NCBI GenBank assembly: GCA_023390985.1
Contig: JAEWBU010000305.1
Coordinates: forward strand, 1-13,357
Origin: Pseudomonadota bacterium
GTDB taxonomy: Bacteria; Pseudomonadota; Gammaproteobacteria; Burkholderiales; Burkholderiaceae_C
Direction: 5' to 3'
Length of the DNA stretch: 13,357 nt
Each line of letters opens with the position of its first letter. Position 1 is the stretch's first letter. Shown in pieces: positions 5,945-13,017 of the stretch. The notes beneath the pieces are model-generated. The model saw only the letters and a list, made by a program, of their open reading frames with translations, was not told where the DNA came from and made no database searches. A program made the position numbers and the translations under genes.

Positions 5945-7219
5945 ATGCCACCGAAACCTATCCTCGGCGCCTTCGGACGACACTCGGAGACCGCATTGAA
6001 GACCGCCCTGGGGCACATCAAGGTGCTCGACCTCACGCGAATCCTGGCCGGTCCGTGGGCCACGCAGAACCTCGCGGACATGGGCGCGGAGGTGATCAAG
6101 ATCGAGCGCCCCAAGGTCGGCGACGACACCCGCACCTGGGGCCCGCCCTTCCTCAAGGACGCCGAGGGCCGCGAGACGCGCGACTCGTCGTACTTCCTGA
6201 GCGCCAACCGCGGCAAGAAGTCGGTGACGGTGGACCTCTCGACGCCGGAGGGCCAGGAGATCATCCGCGCGCTGGCCAAGGAAGCGGACGTCGTGGTCGA
6301 GAACTACAAGGTCGGCACGCTGGCCCGCTACGGCCTGGCCTACGAGGACCTGCGCAGGATCAACCCGCGCATCGTCTACTGCTCGGTGACCGGCTTCGGC
6401 CAGGACGGCCCGTACGCCGACCTCCCGGGCTACGACTTCGTGTTCCAGGGCATGGGCGGGCTGATGAGCATCACCGGCCAGCCCGAAGGCCAGCCCGGCG
6501 GAGAGCCGATGAAGAGCGGCATCGCCATCAGCGACATCCTGTGCGGCATGTACGCCACCTCGGCGATCCTCGCCGCGCTGGAGCACCGCAACGTGAGCGG
6601 CGAGGGCCAGTACATCGACATGTCGCTGCTGGACTGCTGCGTCACGGTCAGCTCCTACCAGGCGATCAACTACTTCCTGTCCGGCAAGGTCCCGCAGCGC
6701 ATGGGCAACGCGCACTCGAACATGGTTCCCTACCAGGTGTTCAAGTGCAAGGAGGGCGACATCATCATCGCCGTCGGCAACGACGGCCAGTACGCGGCCT
6801 TCTGCAAGGTGATCGGCTGCGACCACCTGGCGACCGATCCGGACTACGCCACCGGCCCGCAGCGCAACCGCAACCGCAAGGCCCTGATCCCGCTGATCGC
6901 CGAAGCGATGCGGTCCCGGACCATGGAGGAGTGGATCCCGCTGCTCGAGGCCAACAACGTGCCCTGCGGCCCCATCTACAACATGAAGCAGGTCTTCGAA
7001 GACCCGCAGGTGCAGCACCGCGGGATGCAGCGCGCGCTGCCGCACGGCGCGGGCGTGCAGGCGCCCACCGTCAGCAACCCGATCCGCCTGTCGGCCACGC
7101 CGCTGCGCTACGAGCGCTCGGCGCCGCTGCTGGGCGAGCACAACGAGGACATCCTGCGCGGCCGGCTCGGCCTCGCGCCGGAGCGCCTTGCCCAGCTCAA
7201 GGACAAGGGCGTCGTCTGA
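5945..7219 (+). CDS. CaiB/BaiF (family III) CoA-transferase
   Basis: A 424-residue enzyme that moves CoA from an acyl-CoA donor to a carboxylic acid, probably activating the pathway substrate in the cytoplasm. Family III features: IKVLDLTRILAGPWATQNLA (25-43), DMGAEVIKIE (45-54), FLSANRGKKSVTVDL (84-98), GYDFVFQGMGGLMSITG (162-178) and GIAISDILCGMYA (192-204). By hand alignment Asp197 in the last segment matches catalytic Asp169 of formyl-CoA transferase (Frc). Length is usual. The ATG at 5945 has no good Shine-Dalgarno site. A TTG at 5996, 6 nt after GGAGA (5986-5990), would remove the unconserved first 17 residues and is a serious alternative. First gene of the rightward operon; the next gene begins 43 bp downstream. 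The natural acid and CoA donor are not readable from the sequence. Confidence 0.92.
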   Translation: MPPKPILGAFGRHSETALKTALGHIKVLDLTRILAGPWATQNLADMGAEVIKIERPKVGDDTRTWGPPFLKDAEGRETRDSSYFLSANRGKKSVTVDLSTPEGQEIIRALAKEADVVVENYKVGTLARYGLAYEDLRRINPRIVYCSVTGFGQDGPYADLPGYDFVFQGMGGLMSITGQPEGQPGGEPMKSGIAISDILCGMYATSAILAALEHRNVSGEGQYIDMSLLDCCVTVSSYQAINYFLSGKVPQRMGNAHSNMVPYQVFKCKEGDIIIAVGNDGQYAAFCKVIGCDHLATDPDYATGPQRNRNRKALIPLIAEAMRSRTMEEWIPLLEANNVPCGPIYNMKQVFEDPQVQHRGMQRALPHGAGVQAPTVSNPIRLSATPLRYERSAPLLGEHNEDILRGRLGLAPERLAQLKDKGVV

Positions 7220-7250
7220 AGGCGCACGGCCCCGTTCCCACCCCCACCCG

Positions 7251-7255
7251 AGGAG
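7251..7255 (+). promoter_or_regulatory. Shine-Dalgarno site fixing the Bug-protein start
   Basis: AGGAG lies 7 nt before ATG 7263. It selects this start over an in-frame upstream start (7188) that overlaps the CoA-transferase gene, and leaves a normal signal peptide at the N terminus. Confidence 0.8.
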
Positions 7256-7262
7256 ACATTGC

Positions 7263-8234
7263 ATGAAGACCCGCCACGCGCGATCGCTGCTGATCGCGCT
7301 GCCTTTCGCGCTCGCCGCGCTCGGCTCGCCCGCGTTCGCCCAGAAGGCGCCGATCAAGTTCGTCGTGCCCTATCCGGCCGGCGGCGCGGCCGACCAGATC
7401 ACGCGCCTGGTGGCGCACGAGACCTCGCAGGTGCTGGGCACGCCGATCGTCATCGACAACAAGGCCGGCGCCGCCGGGATGATCGCGGGCGAGCTCGTGG
7501 CCCGCTCGGAGCCGGACGGCAAGACCTTCTTCGTCGGCTCCAACGCGCCGCTGGTGATCAACCAGGCGCTCTACGCCAAGATGCCCTACGACCCGGAGAA
7601 GGCCTTCGTGCCGGTGGCGGGGATGGGCAAGTCGCCGCTCCTGCTGGTGACGCGCCAGGGCCTCGGCCCGAAGAACGTCGCGGAACTGGTGGCCCTGGGC
7701 AGGAAGGACCCGGGCAAGCTCACCATGGGCAGCGCGAGCAGCGGGAACATCACGCACCTGGCCGGCGAATACGCCAGCAGCAAGATGGGCTTCAAGGTCA
7801 CGCACGTGCCGTTCGCCGGCAGCGCGCCCGCCATCACCAGCATGATGGGCGGCAACGTCGACATCATGTTCGACGCGCTCCCGTCGTCGATGCAGCAGGC
7901 CAGGTCGGGCCGCATCGTGCCGCTGGCCATCCTGGACCAGGCCCGCTTCCCGCAGCTGCCCGAGGTGCCCACGCTCAAGGAGGCCGGATTCGGCGATGCC
8001 GAGGCCAGCGCCTGGTTCGGCGTGGTGGCGCCGGCCAAGACGCCGCAAGCGGTGGTCAACGAACTCAACCGGGGCATCAACGAGGCGTTGAAGAAGCCGG
8101 AGCTGGTGGAGAAGCTGCGCAACATCGGCGCCGTGCCCATGCCCGGCTCGCCCGAGGTGTTCGCCAAGTTCATCGCGGACGAGCGGGCGCGCTGGAATCC
8201 GCTGGTCAAGCAACTCGGCGTGAAGGCGGACTGA
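7263..8234 (+). CDS. Bug/TctC-family periplasmic solute-binding protein
   Basis: A 323-residue exported binding protein of the tripartite tricarboxylate transporter receptor family, which usually bind small carboxylates in the periplasm. Residues 1-26 are a signal peptide (KTRHARSLL, hydrophobic core, cleavage after PAFA). The mature protein begins with the hallmark IKFVVPYPAGGAADQITR (30-47), followed by GTPIVIDNKAGAAGMIAGEL and MMGGNVDIMFDAL. No TctA/TctB membrane genes are visible, as is common for orphan Bug proteins in Burkholderiales. The stop overlaps the MaoC start by 1 nt (TGATG), so it is translated with the catabolic enzymes; this links the captured ligand to the pathway. It may feed a distant TctAB or act as a sensor (inference). 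Confidence 0.93.
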   Translation: MKTRHARSLLIALPFALAALGSPAFAQKAPIKFVVPYPAGGAADQITRLVAHETSQVLGTPIVIDNKAGAAGMIAGELVARSEPDGKTFFVGSNAPLVINQALYAKMPYDPEKAFVPVAGMGKSPLLLVTRQGLGPKNVAELVALGRKDPGKLTMGSASSGNITHLAGEYASSKMGFKVTHVPFAGSAPAITSMMGGNVDIMFDALPSSMQQARSGRIVPLAILDQARFPQLPEVPTLKEAGFGDAEASAWFGVVAPAKTPQAVVNELNRGINEALKKPELVEKLRNIGAVPMPGSPEVFAKFIADERARWNPLVKQLGVKAD

Positions 8235-8698
8235 TGGCGCAGGTTTCCTTCGATTCCATCGAGGCCCTCCGGGCCTTCGTCGGCAAGCCGGCCGTGAGCG
8301 GCGAGGCGATCGAGATCGACCAGGCCATGATCGACACCTTCGCGGGCGTCACCCAGGACCGGCAGTGGATCCACGTGGATCCGGACCGCGCCGCGGTCGA
8401 GTCGCCGTTCAAGAAGACGATCGCGCACGGCCTGCTGACGCTCTCGCTGATCACCGGCTGGTACCACCGCTGCTTCGCGTTCCCCAACCGCAAGATGGCG
8501 CTGAACTACGGCTTCGACAAGGTGCGGTTCACCAGCCCCGTGCCGAGCGGCTCGCGCCTGGTGGGCAGCTTCCAGCTGACCCGGGTGGAGGACATCAAGC
8601 CGGACGAGGTGCGCTGCTTCTGGACCGTCAAGGTCCAGGCCGAGGGCGCCGAGCGGCCCGCCATGGTGGCCGACTGGCTGATGCAGGTCCGCTACTAG
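8234..8698 (+). CDS. MaoC-fold (R)-specific enoyl-CoA hydratase-like protein
   Basis: A 154-residue single hot-dog domain of the MaoC/hydratase-2 family, which adds water to trans-2-enoyl-CoA to give an (R)-3-hydroxyacyl-CoA. The catalytic signature is present: DTFAGVTQDRQWIHVDPDRA (34-53), with Asp42 and His47 in the usual D-x4-H spacing, and IAHGLLTLSLI (63-73). The ATG at 8234 overlaps the preceding stop, indicating translational coupling. Since both crotonases of the locus lack hydratase glutamates, this is the best candidate for the hydration step. It could pair with the DUF35/thiolase-like module, as ChsH1 does in steroid degradation (inference by analogy). Confidence 0.9.
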   Translation: MAQVSFDSIEALRAFVGKPAVSGEAIEIDQAMIDTFAGVTQDRQWIHVDPDRAAVESPFKKTIAHGLLTLSLITGWYHRCFAFPNRKMALNYGFDKVRFTSPVPSGSRLVGSFQLTRVEDIKPDEVRCFWTVKVQAEGAERPAMVADWLMQVRY

Positions 8699-8706
8699 GA
8701 GCCGCG

Positions 8707-9516
8707 ATGTCCGTGCTGCAGATCGAGCGCATCGGCGCGACCGCCGTGCTGACGATGAACCGGCCGCAGGCGCGCAATGCCCTCGACCTGGAATTGCGGG
8801 CGGCCTTCGCCGACGCCGTGGCGCAGGTGCGCGACGACGAGCAGGTCCGCGCCGTCGTCCTGGCCGGCGCGGGCGGCCACTTCTGCGCCGGCGGCGACGT
8901 CAAGTCGATCGCCGGCGGCGGCCAGGAAGGCCGCGACATCTACGAAGGGCGCGAGCGCATCCGCAAGATCCACCGCTGGTACGACGAACTGGTGGACCTG
9001 GAAAAGCCGGTGATCGCCGCCGTGGACGGGGTCGCGTTCGGCGCCGGGCTCTCGCTGGCGCTGGCGGCGGACTTCGTGCTGGCCTCGCCGCGCGCGAAGT
9101 TCTGCGCCGTGTTCACCCGGCTCGGCTTCGTGCCCGACATGGGCGCGATGTACCTGCTGCCGCGCGCGATCGGCCTGGCCCGCGCCAAGGACCTGGTGTT
9201 CAGCGCGCGGGTGGTCGAGCCGCGGGAGGCCCTGGACATCGGCCTGGTGCAGCAGGTCTGCACCGGCGACGTGCGGCAGGCCGCCATCGATTTCGCGGCC
9301 CGCTTCGAGAACGCCCCCACCGGCGCCATCGGCCTGGCCAAGAGCGTCATGAACCACGCGTTCGAATCCGAGCGCCGCACCGTCTACGCGCAGGAAGCCA
9401 TGGCCCAGGCCATGGCGCGCGAGAGCGCGTTCCACCAGGAGGCGGTGCGCCGCTTCCTGGCCAAGGAGAGCCCGGCCTGGCAATGGCCGGACACGAGCCA
9501 ACCCACGACCCCCTGA
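8707..9516 (+). CDS. PaaG-like crotonase-family protein (probable isomerase)
   Basis: A 269-residue crotonase-fold protein. Oxyanion-hole segments: GHFCAGGDVK (57-66) and FGAGLSLALA (111-120). Ser116 and Phe136 occupy the places of rat hydratase Glu144 and Glu164, so classical hydratase chemistry is unlikely. Asp144 in LGFVPDMGAMYLLPR aligns by hand with the Asp of E. coli PaaG (LGLIPDCGGTWLLPR), which serves ring-epoxide/oxepin and double-bond isomerisation. A double-bond isomerase role is therefore the best guess; the label enoyl-CoA hydratase would be misleading. AGGAG (8697-8701) overlaps the MaoC stop and lies 5 nt before ATG 8707. The next gene starts 2 nt after its stop. Ligand unknown; an isomerase of unsaturated acyl-CoA fits the rest of the operon. 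Confidence 0.88.
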   Translation: MSVLQIERIGATAVLTMNRPQARNALDLELRAAFADAVAQVRDDEQVRAVVLAGAGGHFCAGGDVKSIAGGGQEGRDIYEGRERIRKIHRWYDELVDLEKPVIAAVDGVAFGAGLSLALAADFVLASPRAKFCAVFTRLGFVPDMGAMYLLPRAIGLARAKDLVFSARVVEPREALDIGLVQQVCTGDVRQAAIDFAARFENAPTGAIGLAKSVMNHAFESERRTVYAQEAMAQAMARESAFHQEAVRRFLAKESPAWQWPDTSQPTTP

Positions 9517-9518
9517 CC

Positions 9519-9896
9519 ATGAACGATCCCCGTCCGGAACAGGAATATTTCGCGCACCTCGCGCAGGGCCGGTTCATGCTGCAGCGTTCGCGCAGCACGG
9601 GCCGCTTCTTCTTCTATCCCCGCGTCGCCGAACCGGTGACCGGCTCGACCGACTTCGAGTGGGTGCCCGCCAGCGGGCGCGGCACCATCCATGCGGTGAC
9701 CATCGCGCGGCCGAAGCCGCCGCAGGCGCCCTACAACGTGGTGCTGGTGGACCTGGAGGAGGGCGTGCGCATGATGAGCCGCGTCGAGGGCGTCGCGCCC
9801 GAGGCCGTGAAGATCGGCATGCCGGTCCGGGCGCGCATCGCCACCGAGGGCGACAAGCCCATCGTCCTGTTCGATCCGGTGGGGGCACGCGCATGA
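9519..9896 (+). CDS. DUF35 OB-fold protein with fully degenerate zinc ribbon
   Basis: A 125-residue small acyl-CoA-associated protein. DUF35 proteins normally have an N-terminal four-cysteine rubredoxin-like zinc ribbon followed by an OB fold and pair with thiolase-like enzymes. Here the ribbon region is recognisable (LQRSRSTGRFFFYPR, 21-35; EPVTGS, 38-43) but the four expected Cys positions are Ser24, Thr27, Glu38 and Thr41, and the protein contains no Cys. The OB part is intact: FEWVPASGRGTIHAVTIARP (46-65), YNVVLVDLEEGVRMMSRVEG (72-91). ATG 9519 follows the previous stop by 2 nt; an in-frame ATG at 9483 would overlap the PaaG-like gene and adds nonconserved residues. Its stop overlaps the thiolase-like start by 4 nt (ATGA), consistent with a one-to-one complex. 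Confidence 0.88.
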   Translation: MNDPRPEQEYFAHLAQGRFMLQRSRSTGRFFFYPRVAEPVTGSTDFEWVPASGRGTIHAVTIARPKPPQAPYNVVLVDLEEGVRMMSRVEGVAPEAVKIGMPVRARIATEGDKPIVLFDPVGARA

Positions 9897-11050
9897 GCCG
9901 GGACCTCTTTCCGCGCGGCCGGACCGCGATCGTGGGCGCCGCCACCTACGGCATGGGCGAGGCCCCGGGCCTGAGCTCGATCGACCTCGCCGTCTCGGCG
10001 AGCGTGCGGGCGCTGCAGCAGGCGGGACTCACGCCCGGCGACGTCGACGGCCTGTTCATCGGGCTGCCGGACGACTTCCTCTCCGGCCTCACCTTCGCCG
10101 AGTACCTGGGCATCCAGCCGCGGGTGACGGACAACAACCGCACCGGCGGCTCGGCCTTCCTCACGCACGCGATGTGGGCGGCCCTGGCCATCGAGTCCGG
10201 CCAGTGCGACGTGGCGCTGATCGCCTACGGCAGCAACCAGCGCACCGCCGCGGGCGGCCTGGTGAGCGCGCTGCGCCCGTCGCCCTACGAGTCGCCGTAC
10301 AAGCTGGCGCGTCCGGTCGGCGGCTACGCGCTGGCCACCTCGCGCTACATGCACCAGTACGGCCTCAGGCGCGAGCAGCTGGGTGAAGTGGCGATCGCCG
10401 CGCGCCGCTGGGCGCAGCTCAACCCCGATGCCTTCGTGCGCGATCCGCTGACGATGGAGGACTACCTGAAGTCGCGGATGGTGTCGGACCCGCTCAGCGT
10501 GCGCGACTGCTGCCTGGTCACCGACGGCGCCGCCGCGGTCGTGATGGTGAGCGCCGAGCGCGCGAAGGACCTGGCGAAGCGCCCGGTGTACCTGCTGGGC
10601 GCCGCCGCGGCGACCGCTCACAAGGACATCACGAACATGCCGGACCTGACCGTCACGGCGGCGAAGCAGTCCGGCGCGCGCGCCTTCGCGCAGGCCGGCG
10701 TGAAGCCGGCGGACATCGACGTGGTGGAGGTCTACGACGCCTTCACCATCAACACCATCCTGTTCCTGGAAGACCTGGGTTTCTGCGCCAAGGGCGAGGG
10801 CGCGGCCTTCGTCGAGGGCGGGCGCATCGCGCCCGGCGGCGCGCTGCCGGTCAACACCAACGGCGGCGGGCTGTCCTGCGTGCACCCCGGCATGTACGGC
10901 CTGTTCACCCTGGTCGAGGCCACCCAGCAGCTGATGGGGCAGGCGGGGGAACGCCAGGTCAAGGACGCGAAGCTGGCGGTCGCCCACGGCAACGGGGGCG
11001 AGCTCTCCAGCCAGGCCACGGTGGTGCTGGGCACCGAAGAAACGCTTTGA
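9893..11050 (+). CDS. Thiolase-like (SCP-x/Ltp2-type) protein without N-terminal nucleophilic cysteine
   Basis: A 385-residue thiolase-superfamily enzyme. Fold markers: GLTPGDVDGLFIG (45-57), DNNRTGGSAFLTHAMWAALA (80-99), SGQCDVALIAYGS (102-114), VTDGAAAVVMVS (209-220), VVEVYDAFTINTI (277-289), NTNGGGLSCVHPGMYG (321-336) and AHGNGGELSSQATVVLG (364-380). True thiolases carry the nucleophilic Cys in the segment at 80-86 (usually N-C-x-T-G); here it is NNRTGG, with no Cys. This matches Ltp2-type aldolases, which use tyrosines; Tyr281 in VYDAFT is a candidate. Together with the cotranslated DUF35 partner, retro-aldol cleavage of a beta-hydroxyacyl-CoA is an attractive alternative to thiolysis. 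Plain thiolase activity is less likely. The SDR gene follows after 11 nt. Confidence 0.88.
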   Translation: MSRDLFPRGRTAIVGAATYGMGEAPGLSSIDLAVSASVRALQQAGLTPGDVDGLFIGLPDDFLSGLTFAEYLGIQPRVTDNNRTGGSAFLTHAMWAALAIESGQCDVALIAYGSNQRTAAGGLVSALRPSPYESPYKLARPVGGYALATSRYMHQYGLRREQLGEVAIAARRWAQLNPDAFVRDPLTMEDYLKSRMVSDPLSVRDCCLVTDGAAAVVMVSAERAKDLAKRPVYLLGAAAATAHKDITNMPDLTVTAAKQSGARAFAQAGVKPADIDVVEVYDAFTINTILFLEDLGFCAKGEGAAFVEGGRIAPGGALPVNTNGGGLSCVHPGMYGLFTLVEATQQLMGQAGERQVKDAKLAVAHGNGGELSSQATVVLGTEETL

Positions 11051-11061
11051 AGGAAGACGAC

Positions 11062-11835
11062 ATGGACAAGCAAGTGATGACGCTGGCCGGCCGCAACATC
11101 GTGGTGACGGGCGCGGCGCAGGGCATCGGCCGCGCGATCGCCGACCTGGTGCTGGAGCTGGGCGGCACGGTGACGGCCGTGGACCTCAACCCCGATGGCC
11201 TGAAGGACCTGGCCGCGAAGGGCGGAGAGCGGGTGCTCACCGCGGCCGGCAGCGTGGCCGACGCGGCCTTCGCCCAGAGCGTGGTGGAGCAGGCGGTGGC
11301 CCGCTTCGGCGCGGTGCACGGCCTGGTGAACAACGCCGGCATCACCCGCCCCGCGATGATCGAGAAGATGACGCTGGAGCAGTGGCAGCAGGTGGTCGAC
11401 GTCCACCTGAGCGGCTCGTTCTACTTCCTGCAGGCGGTCGGGCGCCATGCGCTGGCGCGCTCGCGCGCGGGCGACAAGAGCGGTGCCTCCATCGTCAACA
11501 TCTCCTCCGACGCGGGCCGCCGCGGCACCATCGGCCAGATCAACTACGGCGCGGCCAAGGCCGGCGTGCTGGGCCTGACGATGTGCGCGGCGCGCGAATG
11601 GGCCAAGTACAACGTGCGCGTCAACACGGTGGGCTTCGGCGTGGTGGAGACGCCGATGACCGAGACCATCCGCAGCGAGAAGTTCGCCGACACCTACCTG
11701 CAGCAGATCCCGCTGGCGCGCTGGGCGGAAGCCGGCGAGGTGGCGCGTCCGGTGTGCTTCCTGCTGTCGGACGCCGCCTCCTACGTCACGGGGCAGCACC
11801 TGTCCGCCAACGGCGGCTACACCATCGGCGTGTGA
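11062..11835 (+). CDS. SDR-family oxidoreductase, probable 3-hydroxyacyl-CoA dehydrogenase
   Basis: A 257-residue classical short-chain dehydrogenase/reductase using NAD(P)H. Seen: glycine-rich TGAAQGIG (16-23), Asp41 after beta-2 (TAVDLNPDG), which favours NAD over NADP, NNAG (90-93), Ser149, and Tyr162-x3-Lys166 (NYGAAKAG). The tetrad Asn, normally in a VN segment, is His115 here (VVDVHLSGSFYFL), a known variation. The C-terminal YVTGQHLSANGGYTIG is typical of FabG-like enzymes. Start: ATG 11062, with AGGA 7 nt upstream; an in-frame TTG at 11047 overlaps the preceding gene's end and is less likely. Position in the operon suggests oxidation of the hydroxyl made by the MaoC hydratase to a 3-ketoacyl-CoA; a FabG-like reductase or other alcohol oxidation is possible. 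The next gene begins 13 nt downstream. Confidence 0.92.
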   Translation: MDKQVMTLAGRNIVVTGAAQGIGRAIADLVLELGGTVTAVDLNPDGLKDLAAKGGERVLTAAGSVADAAFAQSVVEQAVARFGAVHGLVNNAGITRPAMIEKMTLEQWQQVVDVHLSGSFYFLQAVGRHALARSRAGDKSGASIVNISSDAGRRGTIGQINYGAAKAGVLGLTMCAAREWAKYNVRVNTVGFGVVETPMTETIRSEKFADTYLQQIPLARWAEAGEVARPVCFLLSDAASYVTGQHLSANGGYTIGV

Positions 11836-11848
11836 AGAGGGCGCGCCC

Positions 11849-13006
11849 GTGAGCCAGCTGCTCTCCGCTTTCCGGCATGCCGCGCTGCCGCGCGAAGCCG
11901 AGGCCTTCCGCGCCGAGGTGCGCGAGTTCCTGCGCACCTCCTTCGATCCGCCCGCGCCGCAGGTGCGCGCGCGTTCCTGGATGGGCTTCGATGCCGCGTT
12001 CAGCCGCAAGCTGGCGCAGCGCGGCTGGGTCGGCGTGACCCTGCCGCGCGAGTACGGCGGGGCCAGCCTCGACGCGTTCTCCCGCTTCGTGCTGGTGGAG
12101 GAACTGCTGGCGGCCGGTGCACCGGTGTCGGCGCACTGGATCGCCGACCGCCAGAGCGGGCCGCTGATCAACAAGTTCGGCACCGACGCCCAGCGCCGCT
12201 TCTACCTGCCGCGCATCTGCCGCGCCGAAGCCTTCTTCTGCATCGGCATGAGCGAGCCCAACGCCGGCTCCGACCTCGCGAGCGTCGGCTCCCGCGCGCA
12301 GCGGGTGGACGGCGGCTGGCGGCTGAACGGCCGCAAGATCTGGACGACCAACGCCCACCACTGCCACTACATGATCGCGCTGGTGCGCAGCTCCGGCGAG
12401 CCGGCGGACCGGCAGAAGGGCCTGTCGCAGTTCATCGTCGACCTGTCGCTGCCGGGCGTGACGGTGCGCCCGATCAGTGACCTCGCGGGCGACGCCCACT
12501 TCAACGAGGTGTTCTTCGACAACGTGCTGCTGCCCGATGACGCGCTGGTCGGCAACGAAGGCAGCGGCTGGGAGCAGGTGAACGCCGAGCTGGCTTTCGA
12601 GCGCAGCGGACCCGAGCGCATCTACTCGAGCATCGTGCTGCTGGAGCACTGGATCGAGTGCCTGCGGCGCAGCCCCGACCGCGATCGCCATGCCGCCGTC
12701 GTCGGCCGGTTCGCCACCCACCTCGCGACGCTGCGCAACATGTCCATCGCGGTCACGGCCAAGCTGGTGCGCGGCGAAAGTCCGGTGGTGGAAGCCGCGC
12801 TGGTGAAGGACATCGGCACCGGCTTCGAACAGGAGATCCCCGCCGTGCTGGAAGGGCTGATCGCGGCCGATCCGGCGGCGGACCTCGACGCGGACCTGCT
12901 CGCCACGGTCGAGTACCTGGCCCAGGTCTGTCCCACTTTCTCGCTGCGCGGCGGCACGCGCGAGATCCTGCGCGGCATGATCGCGCGCGGCCTCGGCCTT
13001 CGCTAG
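11849..13006 (+). CDS. Acyl-CoA dehydrogenase
   Basis: A 385-residue FAD-dependent acyl-CoA dehydrogenase introducing the alpha-beta double bond. N-terminal helical part: FRAEVREFLRTSF (20-32), QRGWVGVTLPREYGG (57-71). Middle beta domain with the FAD-contact segment CIGMSEPNAGSD (131-142), WRLNGRKIWTTNAHHCHY (157-174) and DLAGDAHFNEVFFDNVLLP (211-229). The MCAD catalytic Glu lies in an EGT motif near the C terminus; here it is RGGTREI, so that Glu is Gly. Glu251 in LAFERSGPERIYS aligns by hand with the helix-G glutamate of isovaleryl-CoA dehydrogenase and is the candidate base. GTG start at 11849, preceded by AGAGGG. The paired downstream ACAD starts 11 nt after its stop, which suggests a heteromeric enzyme. 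Substrate unknown. Confidence 0.92.
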   Translation: MSQLLSAFRHAALPREAEAFRAEVREFLRTSFDPPAPQVRARSWMGFDAAFSRKLAQRGWVGVTLPREYGGASLDAFSRFVLVEELLAAGAPVSAHWIADRQSGPLINKFGTDAQRRFYLPRICRAEAFFCIGMSEPNAGSDLASVGSRAQRVDGGWRLNGRKIWTTNAHHCHYMIALVRSSGEPADRQKGLSQFIVDLSLPGVTVRPISDLAGDAHFNEVFFDNVLLPDDALVGNEGSGWEQVNAELAFERSGPERIYSSIVLLEHWIECLRRSPDRDRHAAVVGRFATHLATLRNMSIAVTAKLVRGESPVVEAALVKDIGTGFEQEIPAVLEGLIAADPAADLDADLLATVEYLAQVCPTFSLRGGTREILRGMIARGLGLR

Positions 13007-13017
13007 GAGAACGGACG

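Noticed and set aside
5758..7266. 502-codon plus-strand frame over the CoA-transferase
   Set aside because: The translation is a low-complexity shadow (repeated Arg, Pro, Gly, His), while the 5945-7219 frame shows CaiB/BaiF motifs along its whole length.
5906..7357. 483-codon minus-strand frame antisense to the CoA-transferase
   Set aside because: High-GC antisense shadow rich in Arg, Val, His and Ala, with no domain.
7259..8698. A single 479-residue fusion of the binding-protein region with MaoC
   Set aside because: Only the last 154 residues are a real protein (MaoC, ATG 8234). The preceding residues are the Bug gene read in the wrong frame.
10732..12183. 483-codon minus-strand frame spanning thiolase, SDR and ACAD
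   Set aside because: It crosses three well-supported plus-strand genes and has a shadow-like composition.
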